Source of the DNA: Streptomyces morookaense | GTDB taxonomy: Bacteria; Actinomycetota; Actinomycetes; Streptomycetales; Streptomycetaceae | DNA: 64,000 nt | Direction: 5' to 3' | NCBI RefSeq assembly: GCF_013030945.1 | Contig: NZ_JABBXF010000041.1 | Span: 55,051-119,050, forward strand | In this document: piece after piece, positions 34,482 to 43,320 of the stretch | How the letters are laid out: each line of letters opens with the position of its first letter | Numbering within the stretch: the first letter of the stretch is position 1 | Made by a program: the position numbers and the translations under genes | Notes under the pieces: generated by a model | Told to the model about the DNA's origin: nothing | The model's database searches: none | The model's input: the letters and a program-made list of their open reading frames with translations, nothing else

Positions 34482-35237
34482 GTGTCAGACCAGCTCCGCC
34501 CCCGGGCGTCCCTGCGTACCGCCGTGGTCTGGGAGGTCCTGAGGGACGCCCTGGACCGCCGTGCCAAGGCCGCCGGCCGGGATGCCCTGGAGATCCTCGA
34601 CACCGGCGGCGGCTCCGGCAAGTTCGCGGTGCAGGCCGCCCGGCTCGGCCACCGCGTCACCGTCGTCGACCCCAACCCCAACGCGCTGTTCGCGCTGGAG
34701 CGCCGGGCCACCGAGGCGGGCGTCGCCGACCTGGTGCGCGGGGTGCAGGGCGATGCCCTCGGCCTGTTCGACGTGGTCGAGCGCGGTGCCTACGACGCGG
34801 TGCTGTGCCACGGCGTCCTGGAGTACGTGGACGACCCCGCCGAGTGCGTCCGCAACGTGGTCGCCGCGCTGCGCCCGGCCGGCACGCTCAGCCTGCTCGC
34901 TGCCGGCCTCGGCGGTGCCGTGCTCGCCCGTGCCCTCGCCGGCCATTTCGACGAGGCCCGCCAGGCCCTGACCGACCCCACGGGCCACTGGGGCCCCGGC
35001 GACCCGGTCCTCCGCCGCTTCACCGCCGACCAGCTGTCGGCGCTGGCCGCCGAGGCGGGCCTGGAGGTCGCCTCGGTGCACGGGGTGCGTGTCTTCGCCG
35101 ACCTGGTGCCCGGTGTGCTGGTCGACGCCGAGCCCGGCGCCATGGACGCCCTGTTCCGTCTCGAGGCCGCCGCGGCCGAGCTGCCCGCCTTCCACTCGGT
35201 GGCCACTCAGCTGCACGTCCTGGCCGAGCGCGGCTGA
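34482..35237 (+). CDS. Class I SAM-dependent methyltransferase
   Basis: 251 residues. Motif I EILDTGGGSGKFAVQAA near residues 37-53 binds SAM; motif II acidic VTVVDPNPNALF near 60; QGDALGL near 88; motif IV AVLCHGVLEYVDDP near 105. The C-terminal part FTADQLSALAAEAGLEVASVHGVRVFADL resembles CmoA/Smt-like enzymes, but the substrate cannot be assigned. GTG 34482 has GAGGAG about 9 nt upstream. Same direction as the HEPN and DUF3040 genes. Confidence 0.88.
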   Translation: MSDQLRPRASLRTAVVWEVLRDALDRRAKAAGRDALEILDTGGGSGKFAVQAARLGHRVTVVDPNPNALFALERRATEAGVADLVRGVQGDALGLFDVVERGAYDAVLCHGVLEYVDDPAECVRNVVAALRPAGTLSLLAAGLGGAVLARALAGHFDEARQALTDPTGHWGPGDPVLRRFTADQLSALAAEAGLEVASVHGVRVFADLVPGVLVDAEPGAMDALFRLEAAAAELPAFHSVATQLHVLAERG

Positions 35238-35419
35238 CCGCACGCAGCCGGGCACAGGCCACCCGATCAGCCCGTTCGCCCCGTATGATCGGGGGCACGG
35301 TCCGGCATGGCCGATGGCCGGACAGGGAATGTACGTCCCGACGCCGCCGGTCCCCCCATGGGGGAACGGGCGGGCGAATTGGCGCAGAGGGGCGGGTTTC
35401 ACGGGGGCGATTCCCTGCC

Positions 35420-35425
35420 TATCCT
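35420..35425 (+). promoter_or_regulatory. -10 element TATCCT upstream of the DUF3040 gene
   Basis: A TATCCT match with a TTTCAC-like -35 about 17 bp further upstream, 53 bp before GTG 35478. The rest of the 240-bp gap holds another TATGAT-like hexamer near 35285 and no supported gene. Confidence 0.35.
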
Positions 35426-35477
35426 GAAAGGGTCGCACCCCGGTCGCACCCCCGCGACCGACGAGTAGGAGGACTCC

Positions 35478-35870
35478 GTGCCGCTCTCGGAGCACGAGCA
35501 GCGCATGCTCGAGCAGATGGAGCGAGCGCTGTACGCCGAAGATCCCAAGTTCGCGACAGCGCTCGAGGGCAGCGGCCTGCGCACGTACACCCGGCGACGG
35601 GTCTACCAGGCGGTCGCGGGTTTTCTGGTGGGCATCGGGCTCCTGATGGCCGGAATGGTGGCCCAGCGGATCTGGATCAGCGTGGCGGGCTTCCTCGTCA
35701 TGCTGGCGTGCGCCGTGCTCGCGGTCACGGGCTGGCGCAAGGCGCCCCGGCCCGGTGCGCAGCAGGGCCCCGGGGGAATGGTGCGGCGCCCGGCCGCCGG
35801 CCGGCGCCGGAGCATGATGGACAGGATCGAGGCGCGCTGGCAGCGCCGCCGCGACGAGCAGGGCCACTAG
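35478..35870 (+). CDS. DUF3040 membrane protein
   Basis: 130 residues. The N-terminal PLSEHEQRMLEQMERALYAEDPKFA is diagnostic of DUF3040. Two adjacent transmembrane helices (about residues 45-63 and 66-85) and a basic cytoplasmic tail follow. GTG 35478 has AGGAGGA 6 nt upstream. The family is common in actinobacteria near the cell-division cluster; function unknown. Confidence 0.9.
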   Translation: MPLSEHEQRMLEQMERALYAEDPKFATALEGSGLRTYTRRRVYQAVAGFLVGIGLLMAGMVAQRIWISVAGFLVMLACAVLAVTGWRKAPRPGAQQGPGGMVRRPAAGRRRSMMDRIEARWQRRRDEQGH

Positions 35871-35942
35871 TCAACGGCCCGCCGGGGCAGAGGATTTCGC
35901 GGGAGGCCGGGGCATGACGCCCCGGCCTCCCGCGTTCGCGGC

Positions 35943-36122
35943 ACCCCGTCAGGGGCGCGGGGAACTGCGCGAGCAACCACGACGCACCCGCAGTCGAGGC
36001 ACCCGGGGCTGCGCCCCGGACCCGTGGGGTGGTGCATCCACCTGCGGGCCGGTGGGGGCTGGTCGCGCAGTTCCTCCCCCAGCTACCGCTGGGGGTGCCC
36101 CCAGCGCCCCTGACGGGGCGCG
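35943..36122. repeat. Long palindromic intergenic repeat, family 1, copy C (inverted)
   Basis: The same element as copies A and B in the opposite orientation: GGGGAACTGCGCGAGCAACCACGACG on the left, GGTGGGGGCTGGTCGCGCAGTTCC on the right. A secondary CCCCCAGC / GCTGGGGG hairpin has been inserted in the right arm (36077-36101). The transglutaminase gene reads through it as coding sequence on the minus strand. Confidence 0.85.
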
Positions 36123-38420
36123 CCGCAACCGAGCCGGCACCGTTGCCAGCCGCGCAGCGAGCCCCCACCGCAGGCGGGCCGCCGAGCGCGGGGCCAGGGC
36201 CGCCCGGAGGCGCACGCTGCGAGGCGCCGTGGCGTGCAGGCCGGCCCGTACACGCTCGGCGTCGGCCGCCGGGTCGCCGACCGGGCGGGGGTCCGGTGCG
36301 TACAGCGTCTGCTCGACCGCCGTGGCCAGCCGAACCGCCGCCTCGGCCGCCGCGGCGTCCAGGCCCGCGGTGCGCACGATGCGGGCCGCCGTGTTCCGCG
36401 GGGTCCGGGACTCGTCCGGCGGGATGCCGTAGTCCCAGGCGGAGTCGGTCATCTCCCGCCACGCGGCGAGCGTGCCCCGGCGGAGCCGCCGGGCCCGTAC
36501 CCGGCGCCGCCACAGCGGGGGCACGACGGGCAGGACCAGCGCGGCCAGCGCGGCGGCCACCACGACCGCGGTCGTGAGCGGCAACGGGCCGCCGCCCCCG
36601 CCGTCCGCGTCCGCCCCCAGCACCTGGGCCCGGCACGCGCCCAGCCGCCGCTCCTGCGGCGGACAGGCGTCGCCGGCCGAAGGGGCCGCCGAAGGGGCTC
36701 CGGCGTGGCTCGGCAGCGGTGCCGGTGCGCCGGGGCCGTCGGTCGTGGGGGCCCGGCCGAGCGAGTACTCGGGCTGGCTGCCCCGGGTCGGCGTGGGCTC
36801 GAAGCGGGTCCAGCCCGCGCCCTCGAAGTACAGCTCCGGCCAGGCGTGCGCGTCCTTGGAGCCGACGGACACCGAGCCGTCCGGCTGCGGTGTGCCGGGG
36901 GTGAAGCCGACCGCCACCCGAGCGGGGATGCCCAGGGTGCGCGCCATCGCCGCCATCGAGAAGGCGAAGTGGACGCAGAAACCCTGCTTTTCCTCCAGGA
37001 ACCTGACGATGGCGTTGCTGCCGCCGCCGGTCTGCACCTGCGTGTCGTAGCGGAAACCGCCGTTCGCGGAGAACCAGTCCTGGAGCTTCACCGCCTGCTG
37101 GTACGCGTTCGCCGCCCCCGCGGTCACCGTGCGCGCCGTCTGCGCGACCACGCCGGGCAGCGAGGCGGGCACCCGCGTGTAGGCGCGCAGGAGTTGCTCC
37201 GGGGGAGCGGGCGCCGTGGCGAGCTGGGCCGCGGTCGGTTCCACGAGCAGGCTGGAGACCTGGTAGCGCAGGCCGCGCGTGCTCTGCCCGTGGTCGCCGA
37301 CGAGGGCCCGCCCCTCCGGTTCGTAGCGCCACTGGCCGCCGACGAGGACCCGCTCGGCCGGGTACGGCATCGGGAGGTAGGTCTGGCCGTACGTTCCGGC
37401 CGCCGCGACCGAGGTGTTGACGGGGTCGGTGCGCACCGCGGGCGACAGCCCGGCAGGTGTCGGCAGCGGGTCCGGCACGTCCGTGACGCGGCGCTCGGAG
37501 GCCCGCCACGAGGATCCGTCGAACCAGTCGAGCGCCACGATGCGCAGGTACAGGTCCTGGGTGTTGTCGCTGGAGGTGCGGTAGCGCAGGACCTCGCGGT
37601 TCTCCGGCTGGTTGAGGCTGTTCTGCAGCGAGACCAGCGGGTTGACCGCGGAGATGGTGCCGCCGTCGCCGCCGGGTCCGTCGCCGGCGCCGTGCGCCTG
37701 GAGCAGTCCCTCGTCGATCGACGGCAGTGCGGCCGGCACGGCCAGGGCGATGCCGAGCGCGACCGCGCCGATGCGGCGGCCGGTGCGGACGGCGGCCGGC
37801 GGGCGGCCGGCATCGCCGGGGCGGCCGCCGCCGAGGACCCGGCCCCAGCGCGTGAGCCGGTCCCGGCCCTCGGCCAGGAGCAGCAGCAGGTACCCGGCGG
37901 CCGCAGCGAGGAACCACAGCCAGTGGCCGCCGCCGCGGCCCAGCCCGGCGCCGATGGAGTAGAGCGCCAGCAGCGGCAGTCCGGCGGGCGCGGCGCTGCG
38001 GAAGGTGACCGCCAGCGCGTCGACCGCGAGGCCCACCGCCAGCACACCGCCGACCAGCAGCAGCCTGAGCGACTGGGTCGTCGGCGCGGGGATGGCGTAC
38101 CGCCCGACGTCGTCGGCGCCCTCCTGGAGCAGCTGTCCGAACTCGCGGAAGACGTCCGGTCCGGGCAGCAGCCCGCCGACGGCCTGCTGTTGTGCGAAGA
38201 CGAGCGTGAGCAGCAGCAGTGCCGCGAGCGCCTGCAGGGCCACCGTCAGCCACCGGCGGAGCGGCACCCGGCGGGCGAGGGCGCCCACCGCCGTCTGGAT
38301 CGAGAGCAGCAGTGCGGCCTGCACGATCCAGCCGGGCCGGTCGACGAGCGGCAGCAGTGCGCAGGCCGCTGCGAGCGTGGCCACCACGCTGCACACCGCG
38401 AGCCGTGCCTGTCCGCTCAT
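35949..38420 (-). CDS. Transglutaminase-like membrane protein (TgpA/DUF3488)
   Basis: 823 residues. Six to seven N-terminal transmembrane helices (residues 5-230, DUF3488), then a large extracytoplasmic domain with the transglutaminase core: catalytic Cys in KQGFCVHFAFSMAAMARTLGIPARVAVGF, His in GSKDAHAWPELYFEGAGW, and Asp/Glu in FEPTP. A further transmembrane helix (about 650-670) precedes a DUF4129-like cytoplasmic tail. The last 57 or so residues are encoded by intergenic repeat copy C and look non-native (Pro/Arg-rich). The ATG overlaps the DUF58 stop (ATGA). Third gene of MoxR-DUF58-TgpA, presumed to act in envelope protein processing. Confidence 0.9.
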   Translation of the reverse strand: MSGQARLAVCSVVATLAAACALLPLVDRPGWIVQAALLLSIQTAVGALARRVPLRRWLTVALQALAALLLLTLVFAQQQAVGGLLPGPDVFREFGQLLQEGADDVGRYAIPAPTTQSLRLLLVGGVLAVGLAVDALAVTFRSAAPAGLPLLALYSIGAGLGRGGGHWLWFLAAAAGYLLLLLAEGRDRLTRWGRVLGGGRPGDAGRPPAAVRTGRRIGAVALGIALAVPAALPSIDEGLLQAHGAGDGPGGDGGTISAVNPLVSLQNSLNQPENREVLRYRTSSDNTQDLYLRIVALDWFDGSSWRASERRVTDVPDPLPTPAGLSPAVRTDPVNTSVAAAGTYGQTYLPMPYPAERVLVGGQWRYEPEGRALVGDHGQSTRGLRYQVSSLLVEPTAAQLATAPAPPEQLLRAYTRVPASLPGVVAQTARTVTAGAANAYQQAVKLQDWFSANGGFRYDTQVQTGGGSNAIVRFLEEKQGFCVHFAFSMAAMARTLGIPARVAVGFTPGTPQPDGSVSVGSKDAHAWPELYFEGAGWTRFEPTPTRGSQPEYSLGRAPTTDGPGAPAPLPSHAGAPSAAPSAGDACPPQERRLGACRAQVLGADADGGGGGPLPLTTAVVVAAALAALVLPVVPPLWRRRVRARRLRRGTLAAWREMTDSAWDYGIPPDESRTPRNTAARIVRTAGLDAAAAEAAVRLATAVEQTLYAPDPRPVGDPAADAERVRAGLHATAPRSVRLRAALAPRSAARLRWGLAARLATVPARLRRAPSGALGAPPAVAGGGTARPAPTGPQVDAPPHGSGAQPRVPRLRVRRGCSRSSPRP

Positions 38421-39846
38421 GACGCCCGCTCCGGGACCGGGCCGGGGGAGCCCGCCATATGCCACAGCCCGGGCAGCGAGGCCCCCGGGGCGACCGGCAG
38501 CGCCGTCCAGCCCGCGTCGCGCAGCAGGCGCAGCGACCGGTCCGGGGCGACCGTCGCGCCCGTCCACACCGCGGGGTCGAGCACGAAGGCGACGGCCGTG
38601 CTGCTGTGGTGCCGCATCCGGGCCGCCACCTCCGCCTGCTGTTCGTCGAGTTCGCCGAAGAAGGCCACCAGCAGCCCTGCGGTTCCCGCGCGCAGCGCGT
38701 CGTAGGCGGCTTCGAGGCCGGTGCTCTCGGAGTGGTCCACGACGGCGAGGACGTCGAGCAACACCCCGGCGGCGTCGGCGGAGTCGCCGGTGGCACCGGG
38801 CACCGCGCTGCCGCTGTCGGTCAGCAGCCGTACGGAGAAGCCCCGTTCGAGCAGGTGCACCGCGGCCGAGGCGGCGCCGGAGACCGCCCATTCGAAGGCG
38901 GCATCGGGGCCCACGCCCGCGTAGGCGGTGCCCCGGGTGTCCAGCAGCACGGTGGCGTGGGCGCGTTGGGGCTGTTCCTCGCGGCGCACCATCAGCTCGC
39001 CGTGGCGTGCGGTGGAGCGCCAGTGGACGCGGCGCAGGTCGTCGCCGTGCCGGTAGCCGCGGGGCAGCACGTCGTCCTCGCCGGCCAGGGCGAGCGAGCG
39101 CAGCCGCCCGTCCCCGTGCCCGGTGGCCTCGCCGCCGAGGCGCACCGGAGGGAGCGGTTCGACGCGCGGGACTACGGTGAGCGTGTCGTGCGTGCCGAAG
39201 CCGCGGGTCAGTTCGCACATGCCGAACGGGTCGGACAGGCGCAGCTGGAGGGGCCCCATCGGGTAGCGTCCGCGCAACTCGGCGCGGACGCGGTAGGACA
39301 CCTCGCGCCGGCCGCCCGGCTCGATGCGGTCCAGGACGAAGCGGGGGCGCGGGCCGAGGACGTAGGGGACGCGGTCCTGCAGCAGCAGCACACCGGTGGG
39401 CAGCCGGGAGACGTTGTCGACGCACAGCTGCACCCGGGCCTCCTGCGCGGCGCTCACCCGCGCCGGGGACAGCGCGCGGCTGCCGGCGACCCGGTGCCGG
39501 GTGCGGTGCAGGACGAGCACGCACACCAGGGGCAGGACGGCCAGCAGCAGTCCGACCCGCAACAGGTCGGCCTGGCCGAGGACATAGGCGCACCCGGCGG
39601 CGGCGACTCCCGCGGCCAGGAACGAGCGGCCCCGGGTGGTGAGCCCGCCGAGCGCCGCCCGCACCCCGCCGGACGCCCCGTGACCGGGCGCCCCGTAAGG
39701 GGCGCGGGGCAGCGACATATGCGGCTCCGCCGCGTGGGCGCGATCGGCCACGGACGACCCGCAGTCGAAGCACCGCCCTTGGGGGCACCTCCCGGCGGTG
39801 GCCGGACAAACGGGGCGCCCGCGGTCCTGCGGACCGCCCGCCGACA

Positions 39847-39850
<4 letters not shown>
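38417..39850 (-). CDS. DUF58 (MoxR-partner) membrane protein
   Basis: 477 residues if started at GTG 39850, whose GTGA overlaps the MoxR stop. Two transmembrane helices (about residues 75-95 and 98-115) precede the DUF58 region: YPMGPLQLRLSDPFGMC, GYRHGDDLRRVHWRSTARHGELMVRREEQ (diagnostic), then a VWA-like half with LLDTRGTAYAG. The first 70 or so residues are low-complexity and partly come from a degenerate family 1 repeat; homologues begin near GLTTRGRSFLAAG. ATG 39718 is therefore an alternative start. Likely a client or partner of the MoxR ATPase. Confidence 0.88.
39693..39830. repeat. Family 1 repeat, degenerate copy E inside the DUF58 reading frame
   Basis: GGCGCCCCGTAAGGGGCGCGGGG at 39691-39713, and CGCAGTCGAAGCACC plus GGGGCGCCC at 39770-39820, match family 1 blocks. 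The central region is replaced by unrelated sequence. It lies wholly within the N-terminal coding extension of the DUF58 gene. Confidence 0.6.
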
Positions 39851-40845
<995 letters not shown>

Positions 40846-41003
40846 CCGGCCCTCCTCGGCCCGACACCGGGGCCGTCGTCCTCGGTGCGGACCGGCCCTC
40901 CCCTGAACACGGACACCGCACCCGCGGCTGCGGGGGCGGTGCCGTACACGCATTGTGTCCGTCCGTGCGCCGTCGCGTCAGCGCCTGTGGACAACCCGGC
41001 CAT

Positions 41004-41558
41004 TCAGGGGCGGGGGTCGATCTCGCGCAGCAGGCCCGTCGTCACGTCGAAGACGAAGCCGCGCACGTCGTCGCGGTGGGGCAGGAACGGGGAGGTACGC
41101 ACGCGCTGCATCGACTGGCGCACGTCCTGGTCGAGGTCCTTGAACGCCTCGACCGCCCAGGCCGGCCGCTGGCCGACCTCGGCCTCGATCTCGTGGCGGA
41201 AGTCCTCGGTCAGGTCGAGCAGGCCGCAGCCGGTGTGGTGGATGAGGACGACGGACCGGGTGCCGAGCGCGCGCTGGCTGATGGTCAGGGAGCGGATGAT
41301 GTCGTCGGTGACGACGCCTCCGGCGTTGCGGATGGTGTGGCAGTCGCCGAGTTCCAGGCCTAGGGCGGCGTGCAGGTCGATGCGGGCATCCATGCAGGCG
41401 ACGACGGCGACCTTGAGGACGGGACGGGCGTCCATGCCCGGGTCCTTGAACGCATCGGCGTACTTCGCATTGGCCTGAACCAGACGGTCCGTGACCGTGA
41501 GGTCCGTGTCGGCGGGGCCGGAGCCGGGGGTCTGCGGGTGGGGCGTGGATATCGGCAT
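41004..41558 (-). CDS. Beta-class carbonic anhydrase
   Basis: Interconverts CO2 and bicarbonate. 184 residues. Zinc site: Cys in VACMDARID (CxDxR dyad near residue 54) and His-x2-Cys in IHHTGCGLLDL near 105. IRNAGGVVTDDIIRSL is the conserved substrate-pocket block. Length and motifs match the small actinobacterial type. ATG 41558 is preferred to ATG 41564 because TACCTT (41566-41571) ends 7 nt upstream of it, fitting a leaderless transcript. Confidence 0.92.
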   Translation of the reverse strand: MPISTPHPQTPGSGPADTDLTVTDRLVQANAKYADAFKDPGMDARPVLKVAVVACMDARIDLHAALGLELGDCHTIRNAGGVVTDDIIRSLTISQRALGTRSVVLIHHTGCGLLDLTEDFRHEIEAEVGQRPAWAVEAFKDLDQDVRQSMQRVRTSPFLPHRDDVRGFVFDVTTGLLREIDPRP

Positions 41559-41565
41559 AGCCATG

Positions 41566-41571
41566 AAGGTA
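41566..41571 (-). promoter_or_regulatory. -10 element TACCTT of the leaderless carbonic anhydrase promoter
   Basis: It ends 7 nt before ATG 41558 on the minus strand. No Shine-Dalgarno sequence is present. Confidence 0.4.
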
Positions 41572-41636
41572 GTCGGCGACCGGCCACGACGCACGCGAGA
41601 GGTGACGCGCTCGCCGGTTGGTTGACCGAAGGGACG

Positions 41637-41661
41637 AGTGGACTAAAGTGGCGCGAAGTGG
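41637..41661 (+). promoter_or_regulatory. Three 10-bp-spaced AGTGG direct repeats (MraZ-box-like)
   Basis: AGTGG occurs at 41637, 41647 and 41657, in exact 10-bp phase; the last two copies read AAAGTGG and GAAGTGG. Known MraZ operators are direct repeats with this periodicity just upstream of the division cluster. The site is about 200 bp before rsmH. No mraZ gene is present between carbonic anhydrase and rsmH. Confidence 0.55.
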
Positions 41662-41688
41662 GAGGCGTGACGCTCCCCGTGGAACCGA

Positions 41689-41865
41689 ATGAAGAACCCG
41701 CACGTGCGCTCCACGCGCGCGTACCGCTCGGCCTCCTCCCGCTCCCCGGTCGCCCTGGTGCCCCTTCCCCGGCGTCAGAACGGCCGCTTCCCCTTTGAGC
41801 GGGCGGGGACCTGGTGGTGCGCGGCGGACCGCGCGCCGGCTCAGGACTCTCAGAAGGGCGCATGA
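41689..41865 (+). CDS. Candidate small basic protein upstream of rsmH
   Basis: A 58-codon frame, ATG 41689 to TGA 41865, whose stop overlaps the rsmH start (ATGA). The product would be basic (many Arg/Ser in the N-terminal half) with an aromatic patch, RFPFERAGTWWC. There is no strong ribosome site. The overlap suggests translational coupling, but coding status is unproven. If it is not a gene, this 200-bp stretch is the leader of the division operon. Confidence 0.3.
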   Translation: MKNPHVRSTRAYRSASSRSPVALVPLPRRQNGRFPFERAGTWWCAADRAPAQDSQKGA

Positions 41866-42821
41866 GCAGCAACGCGCGACACGTCCCCGTCATGCTCCAG
41901 CGCTGCCTGGACATGCTCGCACCCGCTCTCGCCGCACCCGGCGCGGTCGTCGTCGACTGCACCCTGGGCGCGGGCGGGCACAGCGAGGCGCTGCTCAAGG
42001 CGTTCCCCGACGCCCGGCTCGTCGCCCTCGACCGCGACCCCACCGCCCTCGCCCTGGCCGGCGAGCGGCTGGCCCCCTTCGGCGAGCGCGCCACACTGGT
42101 GCGCGCCGTCTACCACGAGCTCCCCGAGGTGCTGGAGCGGCTCGGCATCCCCAAGGTGCAGGGCGTCCTCTTCGACCTCGGCGTGTCCTCCATGCAGCTG
42201 GACGAGGCCGACCGCGGCTTCGCCTACGCCCAGGACGCGCCGCTCGACATGCGCATGGACCAGACGACGGGCATCAGCGCGGCCGAGGTGCTCAACACCT
42301 ACCCGCCCGGCGAGCTCGTCCGCATCCTGCGCGCCTACGGCGAGGAGAAGCAGGCCAAGCGCATCGTCTCGGCCATCGTGCGCGAGCGCGAGAAGGAGCC
42401 CTTCAGCAACAGCGCCCGGCTCGTCGACGTGATCCGCGAGGCGCTGCCGCAGGCCGCCAAGCGCACCGGCGGCAACCCCGCCAAGCGCACCTTCCAGGCG
42501 CTGCGCATCGAGGTCAACGCCGAGCTGGCCAGCGTCGAGCAGGCCATCCCGGCCGCCGTCGCCGCGCTCGCCGTCGGCGGCCGGATCGCCGTGCTGTCGT
42601 ACCAGTCCCTGGAGGACCGCATCGTCAAGCAGGTCTTCGCCGCGGGCGCGGCCAGCACCGCGCCGCCCGGGCTGCCCGTCGTCCCCGAGCGCTACCAGCC
42701 CCGGCTGAAGCTGCTCACGCGCGGCGCCGAGCTGCCCACCGAGGAGGAGATCGCCGAGAACCGGCGTGCCGCCCCCGCCCGGCTGCGCGGCGCCGAGCGC
42801 ATCCGCGAGGACGTGCCGTGA
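41862..42821 (+). CDS. rsmH: 16S rRNA (cytosine-1402-N4)-methyltransferase RsmH
   Basis: Methylates C1402 of 16S rRNA in the decoding centre. 319 residues. N-terminal RHVPVML, SAM motif VVDCTLGAGGHSEALLKAFP near 29-48, FDLGVSSMQLDEADRGFAY near 110 and DAPLDMRMD near 130; later RIARAI-type IVSAIVREREK, NPAKRTFQALRIEVNAEL and the C-terminal LTRGAELPTEEEIAENRRAAPARLRGAERI. ATG 41862 fits the family start; a GTG frame extension to 41814 is not supported. First conserved gene of the division and cell wall cluster. Confidence 0.97.
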   Translation: MSSNARHVPVMLQRCLDMLAPALAAPGAVVVDCTLGAGGHSEALLKAFPDARLVALDRDPTALALAGERLAPFGERATLVRAVYHELPEVLERLGIPKVQGVLFDLGVSSMQLDEADRGFAYAQDAPLDMRMDQTTGISAAEVLNTYPPGELVRILRAYGEEKQAKRIVSAIVREREKEPFSNSARLVDVIREALPQAAKRTGGNPAKRTFQALRIEVNAELASVEQAIPAAVAALAVGGRIAVLSYQSLEDRIVKQVFAAGAASTAPPGLPVVPERYQPRLKLLTRGAELPTEEEIAENRRAAPARLRGAERIREDVP

Positions 42822-43312
42822 GCCCCGCGGGGCGCGGCCGGGGTGCCCGGCTGGTGCGGCTGCTGCCGATGGGACGCCTGGGGACCAAGCGGACCCCGTT
42901 TGTGCTGCTGACCGTCGTGATGCTCGGCTCCGGGCTGATCTCGCTGCTGCTCCTCAACTCCTCGCTCAACCAGGGCTCGTTCGAGCTCAACAAGCTCCAG
43001 CGCAGGACGACCGAGCTGACGGACCAGCAGCAGGCCCTGCAGCAGGAGGTCGACCAGCTCGCCGCCCCCGACGCGCTCGCCCGCCGCGCCCGCGAGCTGG
43101 GCATGATCCCCGGCGGCAGCCCCGTCTTCCTCCGGCCCGACGGCACCGTCATCGGCAACCCCGCCCCGGCCGGCACCGGCGCCGCCGACAACGCCGCGTA
43201 CACCGCGCCGGGCGCCCCGCCCCCGGCCGTCGTGCCCCCGCCCCCCGGCGCCCCCCGCCCGGCGGTGCCGGGGCGGCAGCCGGGACCCGTCCTTCCCGCG
43301 CAGGTCAGGTAG
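42818..43312 (+). CDS. ftsL: Cell division protein FtsL-like
   Basis: 164 residues. A basic N-terminus, one transmembrane helix (about residues 28-47, FVLLTVVMLGSGLISLLLLN), then a coiled coil (LNKLQRRTTELTDQQQALQQEVDQLA) ending with LARRARELGMIPG, the FtsL/DivIC-type motif. The last 60 residues are Pro/Ala-rich and disordered. It would bind FtsQ and regulate FtsW-FtsI. GTG 42818 overlaps the rsmH stop (GTGA). Confidence 0.88.
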   Translation: MSPAGRGRGARLVRLLPMGRLGTKRTPFVLLTVVMLGSGLISLLLLNSSLNQGSFELNKLQRRTTELTDQQQALQQEVDQLAAPDALARRARELGMIPGGSPVFLRPDGTVIGNPAPAGTGAADNAAYTAPGAPPPAVVPPPPGAPRPAVPGRQPGPVLPAQVR

Positions 43313-43320
43313 GTGATGTC

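Noticed and set aside
35943..36122. Insertion sequence or transposon end
   Set aside because: No transposase, no target-site duplication and no paired terminal repeats; the element is a self-contained palindrome that recurs in intergenic sites.
35725..39809. Very long minus-strand frames across the TgpA and DUF58 genes (possible giant fusion)
   Set aside because: Two coupled genes in different frames, with an ATGA overlap at 38417-38420, explain the coding potential; the rest is shadow.
41566..41861. mraZ gene between carbonic anhydrase and rsmH
   Set aside because: Neither strand encodes the MraZ fold or its conserved DxxGR-type motifs, and the space (under 300 bp) is too short for the usual 140-residue protein.
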